Notes: generated by a model from the letters alone, not told the origin. A stretch of DNA of 62,141 bases from Pseudonocardia sp. 73-21 (GCF_001899645.1 NZ_MKVV01000064.1:42146-104286); one strand, 5' to 3'; shown: positions 9,303 to 19,249, counted from the first letter of the stretch. Translations and numbers: made by a program.

Positions 9303-11066
9303 GTGAGTCGCACGAGGACCGTGCTCCTGCTGTTACTGGCGGTCCTGCTCGCGGCCTGCAGCAACTCCCCGACGACGCCGCCACCGCCTCCACCGATCCC
9401 CACGCCGCAGAAGGAGCCGACGCAGCTCGTCGTCGGCGTCGACGCCATCCCCAGCGGGTTCAACCCGCACCTCATCGGCAACCAGTCGCCGCTCACCACG
9501 GCGCTCGCCACCCTCGTGCTGCCGTCGGTGTTCCGTCCCGACGCCCGGGGTGCGCTGCAGATCGACCCGACGATCGCCACGTCCGCCACGGTGTCGTCCA
9601 CCGCCCCGTTCACGGTCACCTACGAGCTCAACCTCGAGGCGTCGTGGTCGGACAACGCGCCCATCGCGGCCGAGGACTTCGTCTACCTGTGGGAGCGCAT
9701 GCGCGGCGACGTCGGCACCACCGACGCGGCGGGCTACCGGCTGATCACCGACATCAAGTCGCGGGCCGGGGGCAAGGCCGTCGACGTCGTGTTCTCCCAC
9801 GCCTACCCGGGCTGGCAGCGGCTGTTCTCCGACCTGCTCCCCGCGCACCTGCTCAAGGACGCCCCCGGCTCCTGGACCGGCGCTCTCGCCGGCGGCCTGC
9901 CGACGTCGGGCGGGCCGTTCAAGGTGATCGGGGTCGACCGTGCCCGCGGTCAGGTCCAGCTCGCCCGCAACGACGCCTACTGGGCCACGCCCGCCGTGCT
10001 CGACCAGCTGGAGTTCCGCCGCCTCGACGCCGCGGGCATGGTGGCCGGGCTGTCCTCGGGTGACATCGCCATCGCGCTGCCGGAGGCCGACCAGGCCGTG
10101 CGCACGGCGCTGGGCGGACTCAGCCCGGCCCCGCACGTCCAGATCGCGCCGCAGCCCGTCGTCACGCAGCTCGGGCTGCGGGGCGACAGCGGCCCGATGG
10201 CGGACCCCCGGGTCCGCCAGGCCATGGGCGCGATCATCGACCGGGACGCCGTCCGGGCCGCCGTCGCGCCGGAGGCCCTGCCCGCCGACGCCTTCGGCCT
10301 GGCTCCCTCGGAGCCCGGCTACGCGTCGACGGCCCCCGCCGGAGCGCCCGCCCGCCCCGACCCGGCGTACGCGGCGCGGCAGCTGACGGCGGCCGGATGG
10401 GCGCGCAACGCCGTCACCGGCCGCTGGGACCTCCCGGGCGGCCGCCCCTCCCAGCTCGTGATCGGTGCCGCCGCGGAACGGCCGGAGGACCAGCAGGTGG
10501 CGCAGGTCGTCGCCAAGCAGCTGGCGGCCGCCGGCATCGCCGCGACGGTGGTGGCCCCTACGGCCACGGACCTGTTCGGGCTGGTCACCGTGCCTCCCAC
10601 GCCACCGAGCCCGTCGCCCACCCCGTCGGCGACGCCGACCCCCACCCCCGGTCCCACGAGGTCGGCGGCCCCCACCACCACCTCCACATCGGGTGGGGGC
10701 GTGCGCGTCGACATGATGGTCCTGCCGCGCAACGTCGGCGGCGACCTCGGCACCGAGCTCTCGTCGGACTACGGCTGCCCGCAGCCGACGGCGCTGGTAC
10801 CGGCGCCCCCGCGCTCGCCCACCGGGTTCTGCTCGCCCGCCCTGCAGCCCCTGTTCGACGAGCTGACCTCGGCGAACCCGCGGCCGGACCTGGCCGGCAC
10901 CGTCGAACGCCTGCTCTGGCAGCAGATGCCGGCGTTGCCGCTGTTCCAGCCGGTGACGCTGGTGGTCAGTACGGCGGCCGCCGACGCGGCGACGAACGTC
11001 GGGCCCGGCCCGCTGGAGAGCGGACCGTTGACCGGGGCGGAGGACTGGCGCCCGTCAACCGGTTGA
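9303..11066 (+). CDS. Solute-binding lipoprotein of an ABC importer (SBP family 5)
   Basis: A 587-residue peptide/oligopeptide-type binding lipoprotein. The hydrophobic signal LLLLLAVLLAAC has the lipobox Leu-Ala-Ala-Cys (Cys about residue 17), followed by a Pro-rich tether. SBP_bac_5 features follow (FNPHLIGNQSPLT, AEDFVYLWERMRGD, PTSGGPFKVIGVDRARGQVQLARND). The GTG at 9303 is chosen because GGAGG at 9293-9297 lies at proper spacing. An unusual low-complexity segment of about 35 residues (Pro, Thr and Ser rich) sits within the C-terminal lobe at about 433-468. Together with the binding protein at 11299 it may serve the importer downstream. The substrate is unknown; the second lobe is divergent compared with classical OppA. 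Confidence 0.85.
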   Translation: MSRTRTVLLLLLAVLLAACSNSPTTPPPPPPIPTPQKEPTQLVVGVDAIPSGFNPHLIGNQSPLTTALATLVLPSVFRPDARGALQIDPTIATSATVSSTAPFTVTYELNLEASWSDNAPIAAEDFVYLWERMRGDVGTTDAAGYRLITDIKSRAGGKAVDVVFSHAYPGWQRLFSDLLPAHLLKDAPGSWTGALAGGLPTSGGPFKVIGVDRARGQVQLARNDAYWATPAVLDQLEFRRLDAAGMVAGLSSGDIAIALPEADQAVRTALGGLSPAPHVQIAPQPVVTQLGLRGDSGPMADPRVRQAMGAIIDRDAVRAAVAPEALPADAFGLAPSEPGYASTAPAGAPARPDPAYAARQLTAAGWARNAVTGRWDLPGGRPSQLVIGAAAERPEDQQVAQVVAKQLAAAGIAATVVAPTATDLFGLVTVPPTPPSPSPTPSATPTPTPGPTRSAAPTTTSTSGGGVRVDMMVLPRNVGGDLGTELSSDYGCPQPTALVPAPPRSPTGFCSPALQPLFDELTSANPRPDLAGTVERLLWQQMPALPLFQPVTLVVSTAAADAATNVGPGPLESGPLTGAEDWRPSTG

Positions 11067-11069
11067 CGG
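11052..11069. promoter_or_regulatory. 18-bp perfect palindrome over a stop codon
   Basis: CCGTCAACCGGTTGACGG is perfectly self-complementary with no loop and spans the TGA of the binding-protein gene. A loop-free palindrome suits a dimeric regulator better than a terminator. Function is unproven. Confidence 0.35.
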
Positions 11070-11090
11070 CATACTCCCGACGGCACTTAG

Positions 11091-11104
11091 TTACCGATAG
11101 GTAA
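11091..11104. promoter_or_regulatory. Operator-like inverted repeat TTACCGATAGGTAA
   Basis: Five-base arms TTACC/GGTAA flank GATA in a locally AT-rich patch, 195 bases upstream of the ABC importer operon. The spacing and symmetry resemble TetR- or MerR-type operators. A direct repeat GGTCAC(N5)GGTCAC follows at about 11134-11150. No regulator gene is adjacent. Confidence 0.35.
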
Positions 11105-11298
11105 TCACGTGGATCCGGTGTGTTCGGTTCCGGTCACCCTTTGGTCACGATGAGGGGGGCGCCGGTGACGGTCGCGCAACCGGTTTCTACGGTGCCGAAG
11201 GGTCGATGCACCCGTTCGTCGACATGGGCGGCGGCATCGTCCCGTGACGACACGGACATCCGACCGGGACTGTCCAGCGGAGAGAGGTCAGGAAATCC

Positions 11299-13119
11299 AT
11301 GAGGAGAACGAGAGCCGCGTCGCTGATCGCGATCGGGGCTGCGGCCGCGGTCGTGCTGGCGGCGTGCGGCACGGCGGCCGACAACGGTGGCACGGGTGGC
11401 GCGGGTTCTGACGCCCAGCGCAACGGCACCGCCGAGGGGGCCGTCAAGGGCGGCACGCTCAACATGCTGGGCGCGGGCGACGTCGACTACATGGACCCCA
11501 ACATCACCTACTACTCGGTGGGTTACCAGGTGGCGCGCATGTACAGCCGCCAGCTGTTCACCAACCCGGCCGACCCGGCCACCAACCGCACCGCGGTGCC
11601 GGACCTCGCCGAGTCGATCCCGACCACCGACAACGGCGGCATCAGCGCCGACGGCAAGACGTGGACCGTGAAGATCAAGCAGGGCACGATGTGGAACTCC
11701 ACGCCGCCCCGCCCGGTCACCGCGGCCGACGAGGTCATCGGCGTCAAGCGCACCTGCAACCCCGTGCAGCCCTTCGGTGGCCTGCCTGACTTCCAGAACC
11801 TGTTCGTCGGGTTCAAGGCGTTCTGCGACGGCTTCGCGAAGATCGGCCAGGACGCCGCCGCGATGAAGGCCTACATCCAGAACACCCCGCTCGCCGGCGT
11901 CACCGCGAAGGACGACAGCACCGTCGTCTTCACGCTGAACCAGCCCGCGCCCTACCTCGCGGAGATGCTGACGCTGCCGGCCCTCGGCCCGGCCCCCGTC
12001 GAGTACCTCGACTCGGTGCCCGGTAGCACCGACCTGGGCAAGAAGCTCATCGCGAACGGCCCGTACAAGGTCGACAGCTACGACCCGACGAAGCGCATCG
12101 AGCTCTCGCGCAACCCGTCCTGGAACGCCTCCACCGACACGGTGCGCGGCGCGTTCGTCGACAAGATCGTCATCGACGAGACCCAGTCGCAGGAGTCGGT
12201 GCAGCAGCAGCTGCAGACCAACACGCCCAGCGCCGACATGCAGTTCGACGTGGCCACGCCGGCATCGCAGATCCCGCAGCTGCAGGCGGCCAACGACCCG
12301 AACCTCACCCTCGGTTCGACGGCGTCGAGCAACCCGTACGTGATCTTCAACTTCAAGTCGCCCAACAACGGCTCGGCGCTGGCCAAGCCCGAGGTCCGGC
12401 AGGCCCTGGCCTACGGGATCAACCGCGACAACATCATCCAGGTGCAGGGCGGCCCGGCGGTCTCGCCGCCGCTGACCCACATCCTGCCGCCGAGCCTCGC
12501 CGGCTCGAAGGACAGCAACCCCTACCCGTACGACGCCGCCAAGGCCAAGCAGATGCTGGCCGCCGCCGGGTTCCCGAACGGGTTGACGCTGAAGTTCCTG
12601 TACCGCAACGCGTCGGAGGCCAGCTCCAAGACCTTCGCCACGATCCAGCAGGACCTGAGCAAGATCGGTGTCAAGGTCGAGGGCGTGCCCTCGCCGAACG
12701 CGGACTTCTACACGAAGTACCTGCAGGTGCCCGACGTGGCGTCCCGCGGCGTGTGGGACCTCTCGCTCGCGGGCTGGGGTGCTGACTGGTTCGGCAACGG
12801 TGGCGCGATCTCGTTCTTCAGCCCGCTGTTCTCGGGTCAGCCGTCGTTCCCGCCGGTCGGCAGCAACTACGGCTACTACAACAGCGCCGAGGCCAACGGT
12901 CTGCTGACGCAGGCGCTGGCGGCCACGGACGTCGCGAAGCAGAACGACCTCTTCGGCCAGCTCGACGAGCTGATCACCAAGGACGTCGCCATCTTCCCGA
13001 TCACCAACCCGAACTGGCCGACGTATCGCGCGACCCAGGTGCACAACGCCGTCTACATGGACTCGCTGCAGAACTTCGACCCGACCAACGTCTGGCTCGA
13101 CGCGGACAAGAACGGCTGA
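11299..13119 (+). CDS. Oligopeptide ABC importer substrate-binding lipoprotein
   Basis: A 606-residue SBP family 5 lipoprotein and the first gene of a five-gene importer operon. The signal peptide ends in the lipobox LAAC (Cys about residue 17). The mature protein has the family pattern of DPNITYYSVG..., ADGKTWTVKIKQGTMW, VRQALAYGINRDNIIQ and IFPITNPNWPTY. It would deliver peptides or related solutes to the permeases encoded at 15218 and 16213. A purine-rich Shine-Dalgarno (GAGAGGTCAGGA) precedes the ATG. Only nine bases separate it from the first ATPase gene. The specificity cannot be read from sequence. Confidence 0.93.
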   Translation: MRRTRAASLIAIGAAAAVVLAACGTAADNGGTGGAGSDAQRNGTAEGAVKGGTLNMLGAGDVDYMDPNITYYSVGYQVARMYSRQLFTNPADPATNRTAVPDLAESIPTTDNGGISADGKTWTVKIKQGTMWNSTPPRPVTAADEVIGVKRTCNPVQPFGGLPDFQNLFVGFKAFCDGFAKIGQDAAAMKAYIQNTPLAGVTAKDDSTVVFTLNQPAPYLAEMLTLPALGPAPVEYLDSVPGSTDLGKKLIANGPYKVDSYDPTKRIELSRNPSWNASTDTVRGAFVDKIVIDETQSQESVQQQLQTNTPSADMQFDVATPASQIPQLQAANDPNLTLGSTASSNPYVIFNFKSPNNGSALAKPEVRQALAYGINRDNIIQVQGGPAVSPPLTHILPPSLAGSKDSNPYPYDAAKAKQMLAAAGFPNGLTLKFLYRNASEASSKTFATIQQDLSKIGVKVEGVPSPNADFYTKYLQVPDVASRGVWDLSLAGWGADWFGNGGAISFFSPLFSGQPSFPPVGSNYGYYNSAEANGLLTQALAATDVAKQNDLFGQLDELITKDVAIFPITNPNWPTYRATQVHNAVYMDSLQNFDPTNVWLDADKNG

Positions 13120-13128
13120 TCCATTCAC

Positions 13129-14118
13129 ATGCCACTCCTCGAAGTGGATGATCTGCACGTCTCGTTCGGTACCCCGGACGGCGTCGTGCGTGCGGTGCGG
13201 GGCGTGTCGTTCTCGGTTGACCGGGGACGCACGCTCGGCATCGTCGGGGAGTCCGGGTCCGGCAAGTCGGTCGCGACCCAGACCATCGTCGGCCTGACCC
13301 GAGGCGCCCGCGTCTCGGGTCGGGCGACCCTCGACGGGGAGAACCTCCTCGGGGCCGACCCCGACACGCTGCGCCGTATCCGTGGGGCCAAGATCGGCAT
13401 GATCTTCCAGGACCCCCTCTCCAGCCTCCACCCCTACTACAAGGTCGGGTGGCAGATCGTCGAGATGATCCGCGCGCACGAGCGCGGCACCTCGAAGTCC
13501 GCCGCCCGGCAGCGGGCGGTCGACCTGCTGGACGCGGTGGGGATCCCCAGCCCGCGTACGCGGATCGACAACTACCCGCACGAGTTCTCCGGCGGCATGC
13601 GCCAGCGCGTCATGATCGCGATGGCGATGGCCCTGAACCCCGCGGTCCTCGTGGCCGACGAGCCCACCACCGCCCTGGACGTCACGGTCCAGGCCCAGGT
13701 GCTCGACGTGATGCGCGACCTGCAACGCGAGTTCGGCACCGCCATCATCCTCATCACCCACGACCTGGGCGTGGTCGCCGACATGGCCGACGAGGTCGTC
13801 GTGATGTACGGCGGGCAGGTGATGGAACGGGCCGAGCGCCGGGACCTGTTCTACCGCCACCACCACCCCTACACCGAGGGTCTGCTCAACTCACTGCCCA
13901 CCTCGGGCCGGCGCGGCAAGCTCACCCCCATCGCGGGCACGCCTCCCAGCATGATCACCCCGCCTCCGGGCTGCCCGTTCGAACCGCGCTGCGTGCACGC
14001 GATGGACCGCTGCCGCGAGAAGCCCCCGACCGTCGAGATCCCGGGCGGCGGCCCCCACACCTCGGCCTGCTGGCTGCCGGTGGAGCGGGCGCAGCGCACG
14101 AAGGCAGAGGCGTCGTGA
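13129..14118 (+). CDS. Oligopeptide ABC importer ATPase (DppD/OppD type)
   Basis: A 329-residue ATPase subunit. Walker A GESGSGKS is near residue 40, the Q-loop is in [11 protein letters not shown], the signature is FSGGMRQR, Walker B is [12 protein letters not shown] and the switch His is in ITHDLG. The C-terminal oligopeptide-transporter domain has the Cys-rich [10 protein letters not shown]...C...C pattern that in some homologues binds an Fe-S cluster. Its stop overlaps the GTG start of the second ATPase. The two ATPases form a heterodimer on the permease pair. Confidence 0.95.
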   Translation: MPLLEVDDLHVSFGTPDGVVRAVRGVSFSVDRGRTLGIVGESGSGKSVATQTIVGLTRGARVSGRATLDGENLLGADPDTLRRIRGAKIGMIFQDPLSSLHPYYKVGWQIVEMIRAHERGTSKSAARQRAVDLLDAVGIPSPRTRIDNYPHEFSGGMRQRVMIAMAMALNPAVLVADEPTTALDVTVQAQVLDVMRDLQREFGTAIILITHDLGVVADMADEVVVMYGGQVMERAERRDLFYRHHHPYTEGLLNSLPTSGRRGKLTPIAGTPPSMITPPPGCPFEPRCVHAMDRCREKPPTVEIPGGGPHTSACWLPVERAQRTKAEAS

Positions 14119-15221
14119 CTACTACCGAACACAACGCGGTGGCCCCCCTGCTCGAGGTCACCGACGTCCGCAAGCACTTCCCGATCGGCCGTCGCCCGCT
14201 GTTCGGCGGCCCCCAGCCGGTGCTCAAGGCCGTCGACGGCGTGAGCCTGCAGGTCCGCCCCGGCGAGACGCTGGGCCTGGTCGGCGAGACGGGGTGCGGC
14301 AAGTCCACCCTGGCCCGCTGCATGGTCCGGCTCTACGACCTGACCTCGGGCACCGTGAACTTCAACGGCAGCGACATCAGCACGCTCTCGCGCGGTGAGC
14401 TGCGGCCGCTGCGGCGCGAGATGCAGGTGATGTTCCAGGACCCGTACGGCTCGCTGAACCCGCGCCGCCGGGTCGGGTCCATCATCGGCGACCCGTTCGC
14501 GATCCACGGCGTGGCCGAGGGCGACGAGCGCAAGCGCAAGGTGCAGGACCTGATGGAGCTGGTCGGGCTCAACCCCGAGCACTACAACCGGTTCCCGGCC
14601 GAGTTCTCCGGCGGCCAGCGCCAGCGCATTGGCATCGCCCGCGCCCTGGCGCTCAACCCGAAGCTCGTGGTCTGCGACGAGCCCGTGTCGGCGCTCGACG
14701 TGTCGATCCAGGCGCAGGTGATCAACCTGCTGGCCGAGCTGCAGGAACGGCTCGACCTCACCTACGTGTTCATCTCCCACGACCTGTCCGTGGTGCGCCA
14801 CGTCAGCGACCGGATCGCGGTGATGTACCTCGGGAAGATCGTGGAGATCGCGGGGGTCGACGACCTCCACGACCACACGCGCCACCCGTACACGCAGGCC
14901 CTGCTCTCGGCCGTGCCCTCGGCCGACCCGGACGCCGTGGCGGCCCGGGAGCGCATCGTGCTCACCGGTGACCTCCCGTCGCCGGCGAACCCGCCCACCG
15001 GCTGCCGGTTCCACCCGCGCTGCCCGAAGGCCCAGCAGATCTGCGTCACCGACGACCCGGAGCTGGTGTCCCGCCTCGGCGACGACGCCGTGCACCAGGT
15101 GGCGTGCCACTTCCCGCTGGCCGACGGCGAGCTGCTCACCGCGTCGAGACCGGCGATCGCCGACATCGACCCGGACCTGAGCTTCGACGCCTCCGCCGCG
15201 GAGAAGGGAACGTCCGCATGA
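14115..15221 (+). CDS. Oligopeptide ABC importer ATPase (DppF/OppF type)
   Basis: A 368-residue second ATPase. The GTG start overlaps the upstream stop by four bases. Walker [10 protein letters not shown]-loop [16 protein letters not shown], signature FSGGQRQR, Walker [12 protein letters not shown] and switch ISHDLSVV are all present. The C-terminal domain again has the [17 protein letters not shown] cysteine pattern. Residues after about 340 form a short acidic tail. ATGA overlap with the downstream permease implies coupled translation. Confidence 0.95.
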   Translation: MTTTEHNAVAPLLEVTDVRKHFPIGRRPLFGGPQPVLKAVDGVSLQVRPGETLGLVGETGCGKSTLARCMVRLYDLTSGTVNFNGSDISTLSRGELRPLRREMQVMFQDPYGSLNPRRRVGSIIGDPFAIHGVAEGDERKRKVQDLMELVGLNPEHYNRFPAEFSGGQRQRIGIARALALNPKLVVCDEPVSALDVSIQAQVINLLAELQERLDLTYVFISHDLSVVRHVSDRIAVMYLGKIVEIAGVDDLHDHTRHPYTQALLSAVPSADPDAVAARERIVLTGDLPSPANPPTGCRFHPRCPKAQQICVTDDPELVSRLGDDAVHQVACHFPLADGELLTASRPAIADIDPDLSFDASAAEKGTSA

Positions 15222-16216
15222 CCACCGATCTCGCCAAGCACGACCCCGCGGCTCCCGAGCCCATCGTGCCGGACGCCCTCGAGCTCGAGGGCGAGTCGCG
15301 CATCGAGGGTCGTACGCCGCTGCAGCTGGCGTGGGCGAAGCTGCGCCGGGACAAGGTGGCGATGGTGTCCCTCGTCGTCATCGCGATCATCATCATCCTG
15401 GCCCTGGCGGCCCCGCTCGTGGCGTCGCTCGTCGGGCACGGCCCCGACGACCAGTACCGGCAGGCGGGCCTCACCCCGGCCGGGCTGCCGAAGCCGCCCA
15501 CCGGCCAGTTCATCATGGGCACCGACGACCTGGGCCGCGACCTGTTCGTCCGGATCATCTACGGCAGCCGCATCTCGCTGCTGGTCGGCGTGCTGTCCAC
15601 GCTCATCGCGGTGGCCGTCGGCGTCGTCATCGGCATCGTCGCCGGCTACTTCGGCGGCATCGTCGACACGGTCCTCGCCCGCCTGATCGACACGGTGCTC
15701 TCGATCCCGTTCCTGCTCGCGGCGATCGCGATCGTGTCGATCTCCGGCCCCAGCCTGACGGTGACGGTCATCGTCATCGCGTTCTTCAGCTGGTCGTCGG
15801 TGGCGCGCATCGTGCGCGGTCAGGTGCTCTCGATCCGGGAGCGCGAGTACGTCGAAGCGGCCCGCTCCCTGGGTGCCAGCGACCGGCGGATCATGTTCGT
15901 CGACATCCTGCCGAACGTCCTCGCGCCGGTGATCGTCTACACGACGCTGCTCATCCCGATCTCGATCGTGTCCGAGGCGACGCTGTCGTTCCTCGGGCTC
16001 GGGGTGCCGCCGCCCACGGCCACGTGGGGCGGGATGCTGGACGGGTCGCTGAACTACTACCGGGTGGCCTACTGGTACCTGCTGTTCCCCGGCCTGGCGC
16101 TGCTGATCACCACGCTGGCGTTCAACCTGTTCGGTGACGGCGTGCGCGACGCGTTCGACCCCCGCTCGGACCGGCTCTTCGCCACCGAGTCGGAGACGGA
16201 GGACGAGAAGAAGTGA
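15218..16216 (+). CDS. ABC importer permease (DppC type)
   Basis: A 332-residue inner-membrane permease. The cytoplasmic N-terminus carries the OppC_N segment ([19 protein letters not shown]), followed by about six transmembrane helices. The EAA loop is in [23 protein letters not shown], which contacts the ATPases. [17 protein letters not shown] is the usual DppC hallmark. The gene order here is unusual, with the C-type permease before the B-type and both at the operon end after the ATPases. Confidence 0.95.
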   Translation: MTTDLAKHDPAAPEPIVPDALELEGESRIEGRTPLQLAWAKLRRDKVAMVSLVVIAIIIILALAAPLVASLVGHGPDDQYRQAGLTPAGLPKPPTGQFIMGTDDLGRDLFVRIIYGSRISLLVGVLSTLIAVAVGVVIGIVAGYFGGIVDTVLARLIDTVLSIPFLLAAIAIVSISGPSLTVTVIVIAFFSWSSVARIVRGQVLSIREREYVEAARSLGASDRRIMFVDILPNVLAPVIVYTTLLIPISIVSEATLSFLGLGVPPPTATWGGMLDGSLNYYRVAYWYLLFPGLALLITTLAFNLFGDGVRDAFDPRSDRLFATESETEDEKK

Positions 16217-17172
16217 TCCGTTTCCTCGTCCGCCGGGTGCTCCAGGGCCTCCTGGTCATCTGGTTCATCACGCTGATCCTGTTCGCCACGTTCTACATCG
16301 CGCCCAGCAACGTCGCCCAGACGCTCGGTGGCCGCCAGGCCACCCCGCAGACGATCGCGCTGATCAACCAGCGGCTCGGGCTGGACCGGCCGCTCTACGA
16401 GCAGTACCTGAGCTTCGTGGGCAACGCCCTGCGCGGCGACCTCGGGTACGACTACTACAAGCAGATCCCGGTCACCCAGGTGATCGCCGAGGCGCTGCCC
16501 AAGACGCTGTCCATCGCGATCGGGGCGGCGATCATCTGGCTGATCATCGGCGTCACGAACGGTGTGCTCTCCGCGACGCGTCCCCGGTCGTTCCTCGACC
16601 GCGGCCTCACGGTGTTCGCGCTGTTCTTCTACTCGATGCCGACGTTCCTGCTCGGTCTGCTGCTGCTGTTCTTCCTGTACTTCCAGCTCACCCTGGCGGG
16701 GGTCAAGATATTCCCGGCGGGCGGGTTCGTGCCGTTCTCGGCGAGCCCGGGCCAGTGGCTGCTCCACATGATCCTTCCGTGGATCACCGTGGCGCTGGTG
16801 TCCGCCGCCGCCTACACGCGGCTCACGCGGACCTCGATGCTGGAGGTGCTCGGCGAGGACTACATCCGCACCGCGCGGTCCAAGGGCCTCTCGGAGCGGC
16901 GCGTGGTGCTCCGCCACGGCCTGCGCAGCGGGTTGACGCCGGTCGTCACGCAGTTCGGCATCGACGTCGCCGGCCTCGTCGGCGGTGTCATCGTCACCGA
17001 GCAGGTCTTCTCGATCGACGGGCTCGGCCGCACGTCGGTCACGGCGATCACGCAGCAGGACCAGCCGGTGATCATCGGCATCGCCCTGCTGGGCACGGTC
17101 GCGGTGGTGGTGGCCAACATCCTGGTCGACATCGCCTACGCGTTCCTCGACCCGCGGGTGCGCCTGAACTGA
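16213..17172 (+). CDS. ABC importer permease (DppB type)
   Basis: A 319-residue permease with N-terminal helix [23 protein letters not shown], several further helices and the EAA loop YIRTARSKGLSERRVVLRHGLRSGLTPVV. FSIDGLGRTSVTAI near the C-terminus is typical of DppB. The GTG start overlaps the previous stop by four bases. It is the last gene of the importer operon, which ends at a strong hairpin at 17187-17223. Confidence 0.95.
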   Translation: MIRFLVRRVLQGLLVIWFITLILFATFYIAPSNVAQTLGGRQATPQTIALINQRLGLDRPLYEQYLSFVGNALRGDLGYDYYKQIPVTQVIAEALPKTLSIAIGAAIIWLIIGVTNGVLSATRPRSFLDRGLTVFALFFYSMPTFLLGLLLLFFLYFQLTLAGVKIFPAGGFVPFSASPGQWLLHMILPWITVALVSAAAYTRLTRTSMLEVLGEDYIRTARSKGLSERRVVLRHGLRSGLTPVVTQFGIDVAGLVGGVIVTEQVFSIDGLGRTSVTAITQQDQPVIIGIALLGTVAVVVANILVDIAYAFLDPRVRLN

Positions 17173-17186
17173 CGTCCCGTGACGAT

Positions 17187-17223
17187 CGTCGACGGCCCGG
17201 TCGCACCGACCGGGCCGTCGACG
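17187..17223 (+). terminator. Strong hairpin terminator of the ABC operon
   Basis: A 17-base-pair perfect stem (for example GTCGACGGCCCGGTCG pairing with CGACCGGGCCGTCGAC) closes over a three-base CAC loop, 15 bases after the permease stop. No U-run follows. Stem length and position make this a convincing terminator, and it also insulates mshB. Confidence 0.85.
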
Positions 17224-17257
17224 TCGGTCGGTGGGAACCGGCGCCTACGATCTCCCG

Positions 17258-18118
17258 GTGACGTCCCGCCGGCTGCTGCTCGTGCACGCCCATCCCGATG
17301 ACGAGACGCTGACCACCGGCGGCACCATCGCCCACTTCGCCGCGCAGCCCGACACGTCGGTCACCGTCGTGACGTGCTCGCTGGGCGAGGAGGGCGAGGT
17401 CATCCCGCCGGAGCTGGCGCTGCTCGAGCCGGGGGAGTCCGACCAGCTCGGCGGCTACCGCATCGGCGAGCTCGCCGCGGCCCTCGACGCTCTCGGTCCG
17501 GTGGAGCACCGCTACCTCGGCGGCGTCGGTCGCTGGCGCGACTCCGGGATGGCCCACGACGGCGCCGTGCGCGCCACCACGCCCGCCGTGCTGCACCCGC
17601 GGGCGTTCGCCCGGCCCGAGGCGTTCGACGCCGAGGTGGCGGCGCTGGTGGAGATCCTGCGGGAGGTGCGGCCGCAGACGGTGATCACCTACGACGCCGA
17701 CGGCGGGTACGGCCACCCGGACCACCTGCGGGTGCACGCGATCACGGTCGCCGCCGTCGCGCAGGTGCCCGCGCGGCTGTTCTTCACCGTGATCGGCCGC
17801 GAGACCCTCGACGCGGGCCTCGCCCGACTCGCGGGGCTCGACGGCTCGCCGTTCCGGATGCCGGAGCCCGACGAGCTGCCCAGCGTGCCCGACAAGCTCG
17901 TCACCACCCGGCTCGACGTCTCCGCGCGGCGGGAACGGCGCCTGGCCGCGATGCGCGCGCACGCCACGCAGATCGCGCTGTGGGAGGACGGGGAGCCTGG
18001 AATCGGCACCGTCGCGTTGGCGATGAGCAACCTCGTCGCCCAGCCGATGCTCGACGTCGAGGAGTTCATCGCGGCCGACGGAGAGCCCGGCGGGCTGTTC
18101 CCGGAGGAGGAGCCATGA
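17258..18118 (+). CDS. mshB: GlcNAc-inositol deacetylase of mycothiol biosynthesis
   Basis: A 286-residue zinc deacetylase of the PIG-L/LmbE family. It removes the acetyl group from GlcNAc-inositol in mycothiol synthesis, the thiol of actinobacteria. The metal motif HAHPDDE is at about 7-13 and the third zinc His is in GYGHPDHLRVH. SLGEEGEV and the GVGRWRDSGM loop are characteristic of MshB rather than of Mca. The GTG at 17258 is six bases downstream of TACGAT (17245-17250), a leaderless arrangement. The next gene overlaps by four bases. Confidence 0.95.
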   Translation: MTSRRLLLVHAHPDDETLTTGGTIAHFAAQPDTSVTVVTCSLGEEGEVIPPELALLEPGESDQLGGYRIGELAAALDALGPVEHRYLGGVGRWRDSGMAHDGAVRATTPAVLHPRAFARPEAFDAEVAALVEILREVRPQTVITYDADGGYGHPDHLRVHAITVAAVAQVPARLFFTVIGRETLDAGLARLAGLDGSPFRMPEPDELPSVPDKLVTTRLDVSARRERRLAAMRAHATQIALWEDGEPGIGTVALAMSNLVAQPMLDVEEFIAADGEPGGLFPEEEP

Positions 18119-18510
18119 GCGAGGACGACACGGCGAGGAGCGACAACCTCGCGATCGTCGGGCTCCTGACGTTCGACGGTCTGCTGCTCGGCGCGTTCGG
18201 GCTGGCGTTCACGCCGCTGTTCATCGGGCCGGTACCCGTGCCGATCGGTGCGCTGCTCTCGATCCTCATCCTGCCGTGGCTGGTGCTGCGGGCGGGCGAG
18301 ATCGACCCGCGGCCGGGTCCCGCGGCCACCCCGCTGATCGCATGGTTCCTCGCCGTGGTCGTGCTGGGGTTCGCCGGCCCCGGCGGTGACGTTCTGCTGC
18401 CGACCCAGCCGGGCACGTTCTGGACGTCGTTCGTACTGGTCTTCGGGGGCCTGGGCGCCGGGTTGTTCGCGCTGCGCCGGGTGCTCACCACCGGAGCCAC
18501 CCATGTCTGA
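18115..18510 (+). CDS. Small membrane protein coupled to mshB
   Basis: A 131-residue protein with about four hydrophobic helices (LTFDGLLLGAFGLAF, VPIGALLSILILPWLVL, TPLIAWFLAVVVLGF, SFVLVFGGLGAGLFAL) and a short charged N-terminus. I recall a conserved membrane protein at the same place after mshB in mycobacteria (Rv1171). The ATG overlaps the mshB stop. No catalytic motif is visible. A role in mycothiol metabolism is suggested only by position. Confidence 0.8.
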   Translation: MSEDDTARSDNLAIVGLLTFDGLLLGAFGLAFTPLFIGPVPVPIGALLSILILPWLVLRAGEIDPRPGPAATPLIAWFLAVVVLGFAGPGGDVLLPTQPGTFWTSFVLVFGGLGAGLFALRRVLTTGATHV

Positions 18511-19249
18511 GGCGATCTCCGACGGCGCGCTCGTCGCCGTGCTGAGGCCGTTCGTCCGCGCCACCCGCCCGGTGCTCGACGGGCTGCGCGAGACCGATCC
18601 GTTCGGCCTGCGCGGTCGCGTGGCGTCCGGCGAGGAGGACCGGAACCTCGGCGGGAAGATCCTCGACCTGCTGGCGAGCGTCGAGGTGCCGGGCACCTCG
18701 GCGTGGGCGGCGATGGACGTGGCCGAGCGGTCGCGCTGGTGGGTGCGCCGGGTCGGTCGCTTCACCACCCTGCTGGCCGCCGTCCCCGGCATCGGGGGTG
18801 CGCTGGCCAGCCGCCTGCCCGTGTCGTCGACGCTCGGGGCGGCCGGGCAGGGGCTCGTGCTCGTCGCGATCGCGGGCGAGCACGGCGTCCACGAGGAGGA
18901 CGCGCTGGTCGGGCTGCTGGGGTCGGTGCTGTTCCAGCGGGAGCTGACGGTCCGGGCCCCGGACGCGGTGGCGGACGCCGTCGCGGAGAAGCAGGCGGCC
19001 GAGCTCACGGGCGACGCCGAGAAGCCGGGCACGCCGGCCCGCGTCGGAGGCGTCGTGTGGCGCCTGGGCCGGGCGCTGCTCGCCGTGGAGGGCGAGCTGG
19101 ATCATCGTCCGCACGGCAACGTCCTGCACGAGGGCCTCGGCATGCTGCCCGTCGTCGGGGTGGTCGGGAAGTACCTGGGGGAGTGGTCGGGCCTCAAGAA
19201 GGCCGCGCGCGCGGCCGAGAAGCGCCTTCAGGAGGGCGGCACCAGGTAG
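18503..19249 (+). CDS. Conserved hypothetical protein
   Basis: A 248-residue protein I do not recognise. It has no signal peptide. A stretch rich in Gly, Ala and Val (TLLAAVPGIGGALASRL, LGAAGQGLVLVAIAGEHGV) may be weakly membrane-associated, and the C-terminal tail is basic and amphipathic ([15 protein letters not shown]). It overlaps the upstream membrane-protein gene by eight bases, so it is probably in the mshB operon. Its 3' end overlaps the convergent acetyltransferase gene by 22 bases. High GC at third codon positions supports real coding. Confidence 0.7.
   Translation: MSEAISDGALVAVLRPFVRATRPVLDGLRETDPFGLRGRVASGEEDRNLGGKILDLLASVEVPGTSAWAAMDVAERSRWWVRRVGRFTTLLAAVPGIGGALASRLPVSSTLGAAGQGLVLVAIAGEHGVHEEDALVGLLGSVLFQRELTVRAPDAVADAVAEKQAAELTGDAEKPGTPARVGGVVWRLGRALLAVEGELDHRPHGNVLHEGLGMLPVVGVVGKYLGEWSGLKKAARAAEKRLQEGGTR

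Noticed and set aside
11134..13866. A 910-codon frame antisense to the importer genes
   Set aside because: It is His/Arg/Val rich with no domain, and the opposite strand encodes a clear lipoprotein and ATPase.
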